Position numbers and translations under genes: made by a program | Notes under the pieces: model-generated | What the model saw: only the letters and a program-made list of their open reading frames with translations | Databases searched by the model: none | What the model was told of the DNA's origin: nothing | Assembly: GCF_020564935.1 (NCBI RefSeq) | Contig: NZ_JAJCXB010000010.1 | Location: forward strand, 62,001-126,000 | DNA from: Streptomyces pinistramenti | GTDB taxonomy: Bacteria; Actinomycetota; Actinomycetes; Streptomycetales; Streptomycetaceae | Reading direction: 5' to 3' | DNA: 64,000 nucleotides | Part shown: piece after piece, positions 1 through 8,239 of the stretch | Position numbering within the stretch: the stretch's first letter is position 1 | How the letters are laid out: each line of letters opens with the position of its first letter

Positions 1-1
1 C

Positions 2-1402
2 ACAGGCAAGGTGAGCCGCGTCGGTCTGACCGCCGCGCCCGCCGTGCTCGACCTGGGCGGCGGCATCACGGCCAAGTCCTGGGCCTTCAACGGCCGGACC
101 CCCGGCAAGGCGATCCGCGTCTCCGCCGGCGACACCGTGGCGGCCGAGCTGTCCAACCAGCTGCCGGACAAGACCATGACCTCCCTCCACTGGCACGGCA
201 TCGCACTGCGCAACGACATGGACGGCGTGCCGCCTGCCACCCAGGCCGCGGTGCGCGCCGGCTCCACCTTCACCTATCGCTTCATCGCCGACGCACCCGG
301 CACATACTTCTTCCACCCCCATGTCGGTCTCCAGCTCGACCGCGGCCTGTACGCCCCTCTGATCGTCGAGGACCCCAAGGAACCGCTGTCGTACGACGAC
401 GAGTGGGTCGTTGTGCTGGATGACTGGCTGGACGGGGTGGCCGGCACACCGGACGAGGCGTTCGCCGAACTCACGCAGGGCATGGGCGGGATGGCCATGA
501 GCGGCGGCAGCACGGAGGGGATGAGCGCCTCCCCATCGGCGTCCGCCTCCAGCGGCATGCCGATGAAGTTCATGCTCATGGGGGCCCGCAGCAAGCTGCT
601 CGGTGGTGACGCCGGAGACGTGAAGTACACGTACCACCTCATCAACGGAAAGGTCCCGGCCGACCCCTCCGTCTACACCGGTAAGCCGGGCCGGCGGGTG
701 CGCCTGCGCCTCATCAACGCGGGCGGCGACACTGCCTATCGGGTCGCGGTCGGCGGGCACAAGATGACCATTACGCACACCGACGGCTTTCCGGTCGACC
801 ACCGGCAGGTTGACGCCCTGCTGATCGGCATGGGCGAGCGGTACGACGTCCTGGTGACCCTCGGCGACGGTGTCTTCCCGCTCGTCGCGCTCGCCGAAGG
901 CAAGGGCGCGAGCGGTATGGCGCTGCTCCGCACGGGCTCGGGCACCGCGCCGGAGGCGACCGTACGCCCGAAGGAACTGGACGGCGTGATCATGACCGCC
1001 GCCGAATTGCGCGCGGCCGATGAGGTGCGGCTGAGGCCGAAGAAGGTCGACCGGGTGCACCGCGTCGAGCTGACCGGCGGCATGGAGAAGTACAACTGGG
1101 CCGTCAACGGCGAGCGGTTCACCATGGCGAACCCGACGGCGAACCCGCTCCTGGTCGAGGAGGGCCAGCGGGTCCGGCTCGACTTCGTCAACACGACCGA
1201 CATGTGGCACCCGATGCACCTGCACGGCCACACCTACCAACTCGGTAGCACGGGCCCGCGCAAGGACACCACGATCGTGCTGCCCGAGCAGAAGGTCTCC
1301 GTCATCTTCGACGCCGACAATCCGGGCCGGTGGATGCTGCACTGCCACAACGCGTATCACGGCGAGGCCGGGATGATGTCCCTCGTGGCCTACCAAGCCT
1401 GA
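2..1402 (+). CDS. multicopper oxidase, 5'-truncated by window edge
   Basis: The reading frame is already open at the window start, so the N-terminus (signal and start codon) is missing. The visible part has the four copper-binding His clusters of three-domain multicopper oxidases. These are HWHG and HPHVG near residues 60-105 of the visible protein, and MWHPMHLHGHTYQL and MLHCHNAYH near its end. The HCHxxxH cluster carries the type 1 copper Cys. Such enzymes oxidise a substrate at type 1 copper and reduce O2 to water at the trinuclear site, and are usually exported. A Met/Ser-rich insertion near residues 150-195 (several GM, AM and MPM pairs) resembles the Met-rich segments of cuprous oxidases, so copper detoxification is plausible. 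A perfect 11-bp terminator stem follows the stop. The family call is secure; the substrate is not. Confidence 0.93.
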   Translation, partial: TGKVSRVGLTAAPAVLDLGGGITAKSWAFNGRTPGKAIRVSAGDTVAAELSNQLPDKTMTSLHWHGIALRNDMDGVPPATQAAVRAGSTFTYRFIADAPGTYFFHPHVGLQLDRGLYAPLIVEDPKEPLSYDDEWVVVLDDWLDGVAGTPDEAFAELTQGMGGMAMSGGSTEGMSASPSASASSGMPMKFMLMGARSKLLGGDAGDVKYTYHLINGKVPADPSVYTGKPGRRVRLRLINAGGDTAYRVAVGGHKMTITHTDGFPVDHRQVDALLIGMGERYDVLVTLGDGVFPLVALAEGKGASGMALLRTGSGTAPEATVRPKELDGVIMTAAELRAADEVRLRPKKVDRVHRVELTGGMEKYNWAVNGERFTMANPTANPLLVEEGQRVRLDFVNTTDMWHPMHLHGHTYQLGSTGPRKDTTIVLPEQKVSVIFDADNPGRWMLHCHNAYHGEAGMMSLVAYQA

Positions 1403-1420
1403 GACTCCCTGCCCACACGC

Positions 1421-1453
1421 GCCGGGGCAGGACTACACCGGACCTGCCCCGGC
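1421..1453 (+). terminator. rho-independent-like terminator of the multicopper oxidase
   Basis: The arms GCCGGGGCAGG and CCTGCCCCGGC form a perfect 11-bp stem with an 11-nt loop, beginning 18 bp after the oxidase stop codon. There is no U-tract, as is common in Streptomyces. Confidence 0.75.
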
Positions 1454-1721
1454 ACGCCCCGTTCCCGTTGCGGGGACGCCGGCAGAACCGGACAAGCCGC
1501 AGAACGAACGCGGTGAGCCGGCTGTGCCGGAGCGCTGACCGCCGACCGTGAGAGGACGGCCGCGCCGCACGGGGGGGCGATCCCGTACTCGATCGCCGGC
1601 GCGGTCAACTGCGGTTCCACTGCCGTTCGGAGCCTTGGGAGTGCAGGGCGTCGAGGTGCGGGGATGGCAGCAGGTCGGCGAGGAACTGTGTGACGGCGAC
1701 CGAGACAGGCCCGCCTATCGG
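1454..1721 (-). other. intergenic region with a coding-like tail (possible gene remnant)
   Basis: No complete gene is seen. On the minus strand, in the same frame as the next upstream gene and directly after its TGA, 1605-1721 reads without a stop for 38 codons. Third positions are strongly G/C and the peptide looks natural (it includes VTQFLADLLP and ends SERQWNRS). It could be the end of a decayed gene, or a former C-terminal extension of the DUF333-like protein cut off by a nonsense codon. I do not recognise the family. Confidence 0.25.
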
Positions 1722-2276
1722 TCAGTTCGGGATGTCGGCCTTGAACTTCTTGGTCAGATCGGCGCCGCGGATGACGCCGTTGGTGTGGTAGAGCAGGCCC
1801 CAGGCGCTGATGGCGGAGCCGTCGGCGAACATGCACGGGTCGTGGAGACGCTCGTTCCCGGCACCTTTCTCGGCCCAGCCGCCGACGTCGGGCTTGTCGC
1901 TGTACTTCCAGGTGCCGCCGAGCTGGGTGCAGTAGTCGTGCGCCGGCTGACCGGTGCCGCCGCCCTTGGGCTTGGGCTTGTTGACGTACGCGAGCGCGGC
2001 GAGAGTGGGCTTGCCGGCGGAGAGAGTGTCGGCGGCGATGACCATGTCGCTCTTGTCCTCGGCGACCCAGCGGCAGAATTCCCGCTCCCCACCCAGCGGA
2101 AGGGCCTGCCCTTGCTGGCCCACCCAGGGGACGTAGGTGGCCGGTTCGCCGCCCTGCTTCGTACACCACTGGGCGGGAGTCTCGGCCTTTGCCGCCGGAC
2201 TGGCGCTGGCCTGCGTCATCGTCAGGATCGCTGCGGCGGCCGTGGCTGAGGCAAGTGCTGCGGTACGAGCGCGCAT
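1722..2276 (-). CDS. secreted protein with two DUF333-like Cys motifs
   Basis: A 184-residue protein begins with a short signal peptide (MRARTAAL, Ala-rich core, ASASPAAKA cleavage region), so it is probably exported. Two related segments follow. Each opens with a Cys-(3)-Gly-Gly turn (WCTKQGG near residue 35 and YCTQLGGTW near residue 115) and ends with a second Cys in a C-x-(W/F)-x-(A/E)-D-type motif (FCRWVAED, CMFADGSAISAW). That spacing matches the DUF333 'hemolysin' fold, probably with one disulphide per repeat. The ATG at 2276 is preceded by GGGAG at good spacing. The gene stands alone. Its function is unknown. Confidence 0.75.
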   Translation of the reverse strand: MRARTAALASATAAAAILTMTQASASPAAKAETPAQWCTKQGGEPATYVPWVGQQGQALPLGGEREFCRWVAEDKSDMVIAADTLSAGKPTLAALAYVNKPKPKGGGTGQPAHDYCTQLGGTWKYSDKPDVGGWAEKGAGNERLHDPCMFADGSAISAWGLLYHTNGVIRGADLTKKFKADIPN

Positions 2277-2387
2277 CGGATGCTCCCAAGACGGGGGATG
2301 AAATCGCGCACAGTGTGAGGCCGATTGCGTGTACGCGTCAACGGGCAGGGCGGCGGAGCCACATGCCGAGCCGTGCCCCCCCTCGCG

Positions 2388-2573
2388 CCCCCGCCGGCCC
2401 GTAGCCGGTGCCGTTGGTTCTTCCCCGTGGCGGTGCGGGGCAGCTCTGCGACGAACTCCACGGCGCGGGGTACGTGTACGGGGCGATGGTGTGGCGGACG
2501 AAGTCCTGGAGTTCGGCCGTCTTGGCCTCATCTCCGTGCACGCCCGGACTGAGGACGACGTATGCCTCGGCGC
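2388..2573 (-). pseudogene. 3'-end fragment of an acyl-CoA ligase gene (left copy of direct repeat)
   Basis: This stretch is a near copy of the 3' end of the intact ligase gene at 17143-18765, in the same orientation as 17156-17342. By eye there are about 13 differences over 173 aligned bases, including a one-base deletion in a G run that breaks the frame. Translated in two frames it still shows the ligase C-terminus (AELQDFVRHTIAPY, then EFVAELPRTATGK with the A10 lysine). It has no start and no upstream ligase sequence, so it is not functional. Together with 17156-17342 it brackets 14.6 kb. Confidence 0.85.
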
Positions 2574-2642
2574 GGTGGCCCTGGTCGCCCTCCCCAAGCC
2601 CCGCAGCCGCACCACCGACCGACCAACACAGCAGCGTGCCCC

Positions 2643-2673
2643 GGTGCAGGCCGCACGCCCTGCGGCCTGCACC
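2643..2673 (-). terminator. terminator of the SDR/P450/cyclase operon
   Basis: GGTGCAGGCCGC and GCGGCCTGCACC form a perfect 12-bp stem with a 7-nt loop, immediately after the SDR stop codon. Confidence 0.75.
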
Positions 2674-2674
2674 G

Positions 2675-3463
2675 TCATTTGGCCAGATAGCCGCCGTCGA
2701 CCACGTGGTCGCTGCCCGTCACGTACGAGGCGTCGTCGGACACCAGGAATGCGATGAGGGAGGCAACCTCGGTCGGCTGGGCGGTGCGCCGCAAGGGAAC
2801 GGAGGCAAGGAGACCATCGGTGGCCGAGGAAGGGAGTGAGGCGACCATCGGGGTGTCGACGATGCCCGGCGATACCGACAGGACACGGATGCCGTGGTCG
2901 GCGTATTCGCGGGCCGCGGTTCGGGTGAGGGCGAGGACGCCCTGTTTGGCGGCGGCGTAGGGGCCATGGCCGCGGAAGGCCGCATGTGCGGCTATGGAGG
3001 CGAGGTTGACGATGACACCGCCTGTGGTGGCCATCGCCGGAAGCTGGCAGCGCATCGCGTGGTAGACGCCATACAGGTTCACCCTCATCACGGTGTCGAA
3101 GTCGGCGAGCGGGAGTTCGGCCAGGGGGCTGAGGGGGCCGTTGAATCCGGCGCTGTTGACCGCGATGTGCAGGCCGTCACGCAGGGCGGCGGCTTCCTCG
3201 ACGACGCGGGTGACGCTGTCCGGGTCGGTGACGTCGACCCGGCGGGCCAGGGCGGTGCCACCGGACGCGGTGAGCTGCCCGGCCACACGGGCCGCACCGT
3301 CCTCGTCGAGGTCCGCGACCACCACCGCCGCCCCCTCCGCGGCCAGTCGCCGGGCACACGCCGCGCCGATCCCGGAGGCACCGCCGGTCACCAGGGCTAC
3401 GCGGTCCCGCAGCCGGCCGGGGTGCGCAGCGGGGTCGCCTGATGGCTGTGCGTGCGCTGGCAT
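2675..3463 (-). CDS. SDR family oxidoreductase
   Basis: A 262-residue classical short-chain dehydrogenase. It has the Rossmann TGGASGIGAACARRLA nucleotide loop near residue 26, an acidic DLDED after beta-2 (suggesting NAD preference), an NSAG motif, the catalytic Ser in LASIA, and YAAAK with the catalytic Tyr and Lys. The C-terminus ends in the usual VTGSDHVVDGG. Length is typical. The ATG at 3463 follows AAGGAG. It is the last gene of a minus-strand run after the cyclase and P450 (44 bp after the P450 stop), so a role in oxidising a terpenoid alcohol made by those enzymes is likely but inferred. Confidence 0.9.
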   Translation of the reverse strand: MPAHAQPSGDPAAHPGRLRDRVALVTGGASGIGAACARRLAAEGAAVVVADLDEDGAARVAGQLTASGGTALARRVDVTDPDSVTRVVEEAAALRDGLHIAVNSAGFNGPLSPLAELPLADFDTVMRVNLYGVYHAMRCQLPAMATTGGVIVNLASIAAHAAFRGHGPYAAAKQGVLALTRTAAREYADHGIRVLSVSPGIVDTPMVASLPSSATDGLLASVPLRRTAQPTEVASLIAFLVSDDASYVTGSDHVVDGGYLAK

Positions 3464-3507
3464 GTGCGGCTCCTTGGCAACGGGAGGGAGAGGAGAAGGG
3501 TGGAGGG

Positions 3508-4899
3508 TCAGTTCGGGCGAGGGCGCGCCGTGAGCAGCAGCCGGTCCGGGCGCAGGACGGTGCCGACCAAGGGCCGTACGGGAGTGGTGTCGGCCGGTGT
3601 CAGGCTCCGCCGAGTGGTGAACGCGGCGAGTGCCAGGGTCAGTTCAGTCCAGGCGAAGTCTTCGCCTATGCACAGTCGGCTGCCCGCTCCGAACGGCAGG
3701 TAGGTATGGCGCGGCGCCTTCGCGGCGGCGTCGGGCGGCCAGCGCCCGGGGTCGAAATGCTCCGGGTTCTCGTACAGTTGCGGATCGCGGTGCAGGGCGT
3801 ACGGGCTGAAGAACACCTCGGCCCCCGGCGAGAGCCGTACGCCGCCGAGGGTGACCGGCTGTGCCGCGCGGCGCATCAGCAGCCAAGAAGGCGGATGCAG
3901 CCGCAGCGTCTCGGCCAGCACCTGCCGTGTGTAGACCAGCGCGGGCAGATCCTCGAAGCCGGGGGGCCGTCCGGCGAGAACGGTGTCGAGTTCCTCGTGG
4001 AGCCGCCGTTGGACCTCGGGGCGGCGGGAAATCTCGTACAGCGTCCAGGCCAAGGACGCGCTGACGGTGCCGGTGCCGGCCAGGAAGAGGGTGATCAGTT
4101 CGTCGGTCACTTCGGCGTCGGTCAGGGAGCCTTGCGGGCCGCCTGTCAGCAGGAGCATCGAGAGGAGATCGCCGCGGTCCCGGCCGTCGGCGCGGTAGGT
4201 CTCGATGATCCGGCGCTGGACGGCCACCAGCCGCCGCAGCGGGCCGGGATCCGGAGGGCGCCACCCCGGCACCAGCGGGAGGCGTTCCGCCCAGGCGTGC
4301 AGCGGGGACAGGGCCAGGCGCATGGAGTGGTACTTGACGGACAGCCAGCCCTTGACGGCGGTGTGCAGGTCGGGGTCGTGGGGATCCGCGAAGAGGGTGC
4401 GCAGCAGGATGTCGAGGGTCAGGCGGTGGATCTCCGGCACCAGATCGAGGGTGGTCCCTGGCTCCCAGGCGGCGGACCGCGCCAGGGACCGTTCGGACAT
4501 GACGCGGGCGTAGCGGGCGATCCGGTCGTGGTGGAAGGCGGGTTGCATCAGACGGCGGTGGCACAGGTGGCGGTCGCCTGCGGCGGTGATCAGCCCGTCG
4601 CCCAGCGGTATGCGCAGGGCGTCGAACATCCCGCCCTTGTCGAAGGAACGAGCGTGAGCGGTCAGCAGCTCCCGTACGACTTCGGGGGCGTTGACGATGT
4701 GGACCGGTCGCGGGCCGATGTAGATCTTCGTCATCGGTCCGTGGTGCCGCAGCCCGCTGACGAAGCGCAGAGCGTCCCTGCGCATCCGTGGGGCGTGGCC
4801 GACCAGCGGCATGCGGCCGGGGGCGACGGGGGCGCGCACAGGGGCATCGGTGCGGGGACGTCCCTGGCCGCCGGTCAGCGGTGCATCGATGTTCCTCAC
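3508..4899 (-). CDS. cytochrome P450
   Basis: A 463-residue P450 with all hallmark motifs. These are the I-helix oxygen-binding LFLAGTGTVSASLAW, the K-helix ETLRL (ExxR), FDPGRW in the meander, and the haem loop PFGAGSRLCIGEDFAW with the Cys thiolate ligand. The frame is open further upstream, but the start is set at GTG 4899. There the GTGA overlaps the stop of the cyclase gene by 4 bp, giving translational coupling; a longer form would overlap the cyclase by hundreds of bases. No membrane anchor is visible. The partner redox proteins are not next to it. It most likely oxidises the product of the neighbouring terpene cyclases. Confidence 0.93.
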   Translation of the reverse strand: MRNIDAPLTGGQGRPRTDAPVRAPVAPGRMPLVGHAPRMRRDALRFVSGLRHHGPMTKIYIGPRPVHIVNAPEVVRELLTAHARSFDKGGMFDALRIPLGDGLITAAGDRHLCHRRLMQPAFHHDRIARYARVMSERSLARSAAWEPGTTLDLVPEIHRLTLDILLRTLFADPHDPDLHTAVKGWLSVKYHSMRLALSPLHAWAERLPLVPGWRPPDPGPLRRLVAVQRRIIETYRADGRDRGDLLSMLLLTGGPQGSLTDAEVTDELITLFLAGTGTVSASLAWTLYEISRRPEVQRRLHEELDTVLAGRPPGFEDLPALVYTRQVLAETLRLHPPSWLLMRRAAQPVTLGGVRLSPGAEVFFSPYALHRDPQLYENPEHFDPGRWPPDAAAKAPRHTYLPFGAGSRLCIGEDFAWTELTLALAAFTTRRSLTPADTTPVRPLVGTVLRPDRLLLTARPRPN

Positions 4900-6500
4900 G
4901 CCGTCCCCGCTCTCCCCGCAGCGCTTCGGAGCTGGCGCTGTCCGGCGAAGAGGCCGTCGACGGTGAACGCATGGGTGTGGGTGGGGCTGTGGGTGAGGAG
5001 CGGTCGCGGACCGTACATGAGAGGTACGCCCGGCCAGGTGCCGTCGTCGTGCTGGGTCTGCACAAGGTAGTCGAGCCCTGGCACCCAGATTTTCTCGTAT
5101 GCCTCGTATGTCCCGGCGAGCAGGCCGCCTCGTTCGAGGGCGGCGAGTGCCAGGCCGGTGGCGGCGGGGGTGCTCGGACCGTCCGCCTCGACGGGCCAAC
5201 CGCCGTCAGGATTACGGGTTTCGGCCAGGGCTCGGGCGGCGGGATGGCCGCCCTGGCGCGCTGCGGGGGCGAGAGCGGGCAGGACCTCGGCGGTGGCGTA
5301 CGGCAGGCCCTGGTACCACCCGGCGTGCCAGCGTCCCCACTCGGCGAGGCGGTCGGCGAGCCAGCTGCGCGCCGTGGCCAACTGAACGCGGTGGCGCCCG
5401 CGGTGGCGGTCCAGTGCGGTGACGACATGGGCGATCACGTCGTCCACCGGAGGGTCCTGTGCGGACTGCCAGGTCCGCCAGAGCCCGTCGGCCGTCTGTT
5501 GTCGGGCCAGGTGACGCAGCCCGGCCTGTACCGTCGCGCCGGGTGCGCCGCTTACGCCGCTCAGAGCGATCAGGGCCGCCGCGGTGGTGTCGTTGTCGGA
5601 CTCGACGCCCGAGCGGTAGGGCCAGCCGCCGTCCGGGTTCTGTGCCGCGACCAGGAACGTGAGGGCGGCCGGCAGCGCGTGACGGTCGAAGGCAGCCGCG
5701 CTGTGGAAGGCGCGTACGGTCAAGGTGGTGTCCCAGACATCGCTGGTGGAAAAGCGCCAGGTGCCGTCCGGGAGTTGGCTGCTGAGCAGGTACTCCGTGC
5801 AGCGGCGGGCGGCAGCCGTGTCAGGGTCGACGGCCTGGAGCGCGAGCGCCGCGAGAGCGGTGGTGACGGGATTGGCGAAGAAGTCGCCCGAGGGGGATTG
5901 CTGGTGGGCGATCCTACGGGCGGTGCGCCGGGCGGATATCCGGTCGCCGAAGTGGGTCTCCACCAGCACGTGTGCGGACCAGAGTTCCACCTGTGTCCAG
6001 CGCTTGAGCTGTCCTCCGGCTGCGACTGCGGTGGCCAGCAGGGTCCGCAGCGCTTCGGCTTTGGTGTCGCTGTGGATCGCCCGACCGGTGTGCAGGGCGA
6101 TGGCCTGGAGGAGCCGGGCGCGGGCCGACAGGGCCTGGTCCGCGAAGGAGGGGTGGCTCACGTCGACGGGGTCGTCGGTGTCCAGCGCCAGGGACAGCAG
6201 CGCGGTCTCCACGGCGTGGGCCACGGGATGGTGGTTCTGCGGGGCGGCGCCGTCCGCGAGCCAGGCCCTGCCCCGCCCGGCTGCCCGGTCGGCGCCGGGG
6301 TGTGATGAGTGAGCCAGGGCCAGTGTGCACAGTGCGGTCTCGGTGATGCGAGGGGCGGGGGTGGCCAGCCATGAGCCGTTGTCGCGCTGGGTGGCGAGAG
6401 CATGTCCGGTGGCGAGGGCGAGCGCACGTCCGACACGTGGTGCGAGCGTGGGCGACAAGTCCCCGTCCGGTATGGGCAGTACCCCACGATCCGTTGACAT
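4896..6500 (-). CDS. squalene-hopene-cyclase-like class II terpene cyclase
   Basis: A 534-residue alpha-barrel protein with QW-type repeats (SQLPDGTW, AAQNPDGGW, TRNPDGGW, TQHDDGTW). Several landmarks align with squalene-hopene cyclase: DVWDTTLTV near 254-262 corresponds to its PVWDT strand, and DPPVDDVIAHV near 349-359 matches its DPPSEDVTAHV segment. Between them, where SHC has the protonating DXDD, this protein has D302-N-D304-T305. The middle acid is kept and the fourth position is Thr. It is shorter than SHC (about 630), as in bacterial enzymes that cyclise prenyl diphosphates by protonation. It heads an operon with a P450 and an SDR, divergent from a class I synthase, which suggests a two-step diterpenoid or sesquiterpenoid pathway. 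The substrate is unknown. Confidence 0.82.
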   Translation of the reverse strand: MSTDRGVLPIPDGDLSPTLAPRVGRALALATGHALATQRDNGSWLATPAPRITETALCTLALAHSSHPGADRAAGRGRAWLADGAAPQNHHPVAHAVETALLSLALDTDDPVDVSHPSFADQALSARARLLQAIALHTGRAIHSDTKAEALRTLLATAVAAGGQLKRWTQVELWSAHVLVETHFGDRISARRTARRIAHQQSPSGDFFANPVTTALAALALQAVDPDTAAARRCTEYLLSSQLPDGTWRFSTSDVWDTTLTVRAFHSAAAFDRHALPAALTFLVAAQNPDGGWPYRSGVESDNDTTAAALIALSGVSGAPGATVQAGLRHLARQQTADGLWRTWQSAQDPPVDDVIAHVVTALDRHRGRHRVQLATARSWLADRLAEWGRWHAGWYQGLPYATAEVLPALAPAARQGGHPAARALAETRNPDGGWPVEADGPSTPAATGLALAALERGGLLAGTYEAYEKIWVPGLDYLVQTQHDDGTWPGVPLMYGPRPLLTHSPTHTHAFTVDGLFAGQRQLRSAAGRAGTA

Positions 6501-6714
6501 CCGGCCTCTGTTCCTCCTGGTTCCGGTGGTTCCGTTCGTGCTGCCCTGCCGCGTATGCGTGACTCAATGTGGAGGACCGCCCGGCCCGCTGTGCCCCTGC
6601 CAGGTGCCGGCGGGGCGAGCGGGCTGCGGGCGTACGCACGGGTCCGGGTGAGGGTGAACTGCCGGTGCGTGCCGCAGTACGCGGACGTCGGGCCGCACGC
6701 GGGAGCGCGGGGCG

Positions 6715-6729
6715 TAACCTGACGGCGTG
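6715..6729 (+). promoter_or_regulatory. -10 element for a leaderless transcript
   Basis: TAACCT at 6715-6720 lies 6 bp before the GTG start codon at 6727 and no ribosome binding site is present. This is the usual layout of leaderless actinobacterial mRNAs. A clear -35 is not seen. Confidence 0.5.
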
Positions 6730-8214
6730 GACACCTCGTTACCCGTCGGCCACCCTCCCCAAGAGATCATCTCCATAGCGGATGCATGCTCCGCCGCATT
6801 GCAGAACATGCCGCGGCTGGAGATCTGGCTCAAAGAGCTCGGGCTGCCCGTGGACCCCGCACTCGTACCCCTGATGTGTCTTCAGACGGCGTTCTTCACA
6901 CCGTGGTTACCTGCGGAGACCTGCTACCAGGTATCCCGGCTCACCCTCTGGCTGATGGCGATCGACAACGTCCTGGACGCGCCGGATACATCGGCGGTGC
7001 CGCAAGCGCCGGACTCCGTGGGCCCGGACGAGCCCCAGGCCCGCATCCGGACCTGGCACCGCGTCCTCGCGGGGCGCGGCCACTGCGGCGGTGATCCCGT
7101 AGCGCGCGCTCTGGCGGATATCGCCGGGGGCCTGGACCGCGACGGTCGGCCCGAGCTCCTCGCCGTCTGGCGGGAAAGCATGCATCACACGCTCATCGGC
7201 ATGCGGCGCGAACGCGAGGCGGCCCGGCCGACGGCCGCCGCCGGCAGCCGTGCGTCCCAACTCGCCGACTATCTACGGCACGGCGCCTGGACCATCGGCG
7301 TCGAACAGCAGGTCACCGCCCTGTGGGCCCTGATGGACGAGCCGGATCTGCCCCGGCGCCTTCCCGAGCTGCTCGGCGCACTGCGACAGGCCGCCATCGC
7401 GATTCGCCTGCTCAACGATCTGCGTGGCCACCACCGGGAACAGGCCGAGGGCAAGACCGACGCACTCACCATCGGCCTGAGCGAGCAGGAGGCGTACCTG
7501 CGTGCCGAGGCGGGGCTTGAGGACTGCCGACGCGCCCTGGCTCCGCTCACCGCCGCCGGGTACGGTTCCGCGGTGGCGCTGGAGCGGGTGGTGCTCTGGC
7601 ATGCGCGGATGTACCACCGCTTCGACCCCGTACGGCCCGGCCGGGCTGCTGCCGCTCTGCTGCCGGGCAGCACCGCGCACATCCGGCGCACATCCCCCGT
7701 CCCCGAACCGAGGAAGATCCCGCCCATGAGCATCGAGCACGTCGAGCAGGAAGTTCTGGACACCATCGCGTCCGGAGGGGAGTACGACCACACGAAGCTG
7801 GCGGAGCTCTTCGACCGGCTCGAACCGGTCGGCACCGCTCTCCTCATCGGCACGTGGCGAGGCGGCGGCTTCGAGCACACCAGCGCGAACGCCGCGCTGC
7901 TGGCCGAGATGCGGTGGTACGGCAAGCGATTCGTCGATGCCGATCACGTGGAGCCGCTGCTGTGCCGCGACGAGGAGGGGACGGTCTACTCGAAGGAAGA
8001 GATGGGCCTGGCGACGCTGCGTGAGGTCGTCTACCGCGGCAAGCAGTCCGCGGCGATGGTCTACGACCAGCTGCCCATCATCGACCATTTCCGCCGGCTC
8101 ACCGACGATGTCCTGCTGTGCGTGATGGACAAGAAGGGCGACCCCGAGGACTTCATCTTCCACCTCACCCGCGTCCCCGCGCCTACGCCCCAGCCGTCCG
8201 GCAACGGCGGATAG
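6727..8214 (+). CDS. class I terpene synthase fused to a GXWXG-DUF4334 domain
   Basis: One uninterrupted 495-residue frame joins two domains. Residues 1-310 form an all-helical class I terpene synthase, with a D80-NVL-D84 metal motif in place of DDxxD and an N230-D-LRGHHR-E238 second metal motif (NDxxSxxxE with Gly for Ser). After a Pro-rich linker near residues 315-333, the remainder is a GXWXG domain (IGTWRGGGF near 373-381) and a DUF4334 domain (YDQLPIIDHFRR, then VMDKKG). An internal ATG at 7726 with an upstream GAGGAAG could also give the second domain separately, but no stop codon separates the two. The gene diverges from the class II cyclase, so the two cyclases may act in sequence. 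The DUF4334 part has no known catalytic role; lipid or isoprenoid binding is a guess. Confidence 0.8.
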   Translation: MDTSLPVGHPPQEIISIADACSAALQNMPRLEIWLKELGLPVDPALVPLMCLQTAFFTPWLPAETCYQVSRLTLWLMAIDNVLDAPDTSAVPQAPDSVGPDEPQARIRTWHRVLAGRGHCGGDPVARALADIAGGLDRDGRPELLAVWRESMHHTLIGMRREREAARPTAAAGSRASQLADYLRHGAWTIGVEQQVTALWALMDEPDLPRRLPELLGALRQAAIAIRLLNDLRGHHREQAEGKTDALTIGLSEQEAYLRAEAGLEDCRRALAPLTAAGYGSAVALERVVLWHARMYHRFDPVRPGRAAAALLPGSTAHIRRTSPVPEPRKIPPMSIEHVEQEVLDTIASGGEYDHTKLAELFDRLEPVGTALLIGTWRGGGFEHTSANAALLAEMRWYGKRFVDADHVEPLLCRDEEGTVYSKEEMGLATLREVVYRGKQSAAMVYDQLPIIDHFRRLTDDVLLCVMDKKGDPEDFIFHLTRVPAPTPQPSGNGG

Positions 8215-8239
8215 CGCACCCGTGAGTCGGGCCTGGTGG

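Noticed and set aside
1390..2289. Long Arg-rich frame overlapping the DUF333-like gene
   Set aside because: Its translation is Arg/Pro/Gly low-complexity, the usual shadow of a high-G+C gene. The overlapping frame has a signal peptide and Cys motifs.
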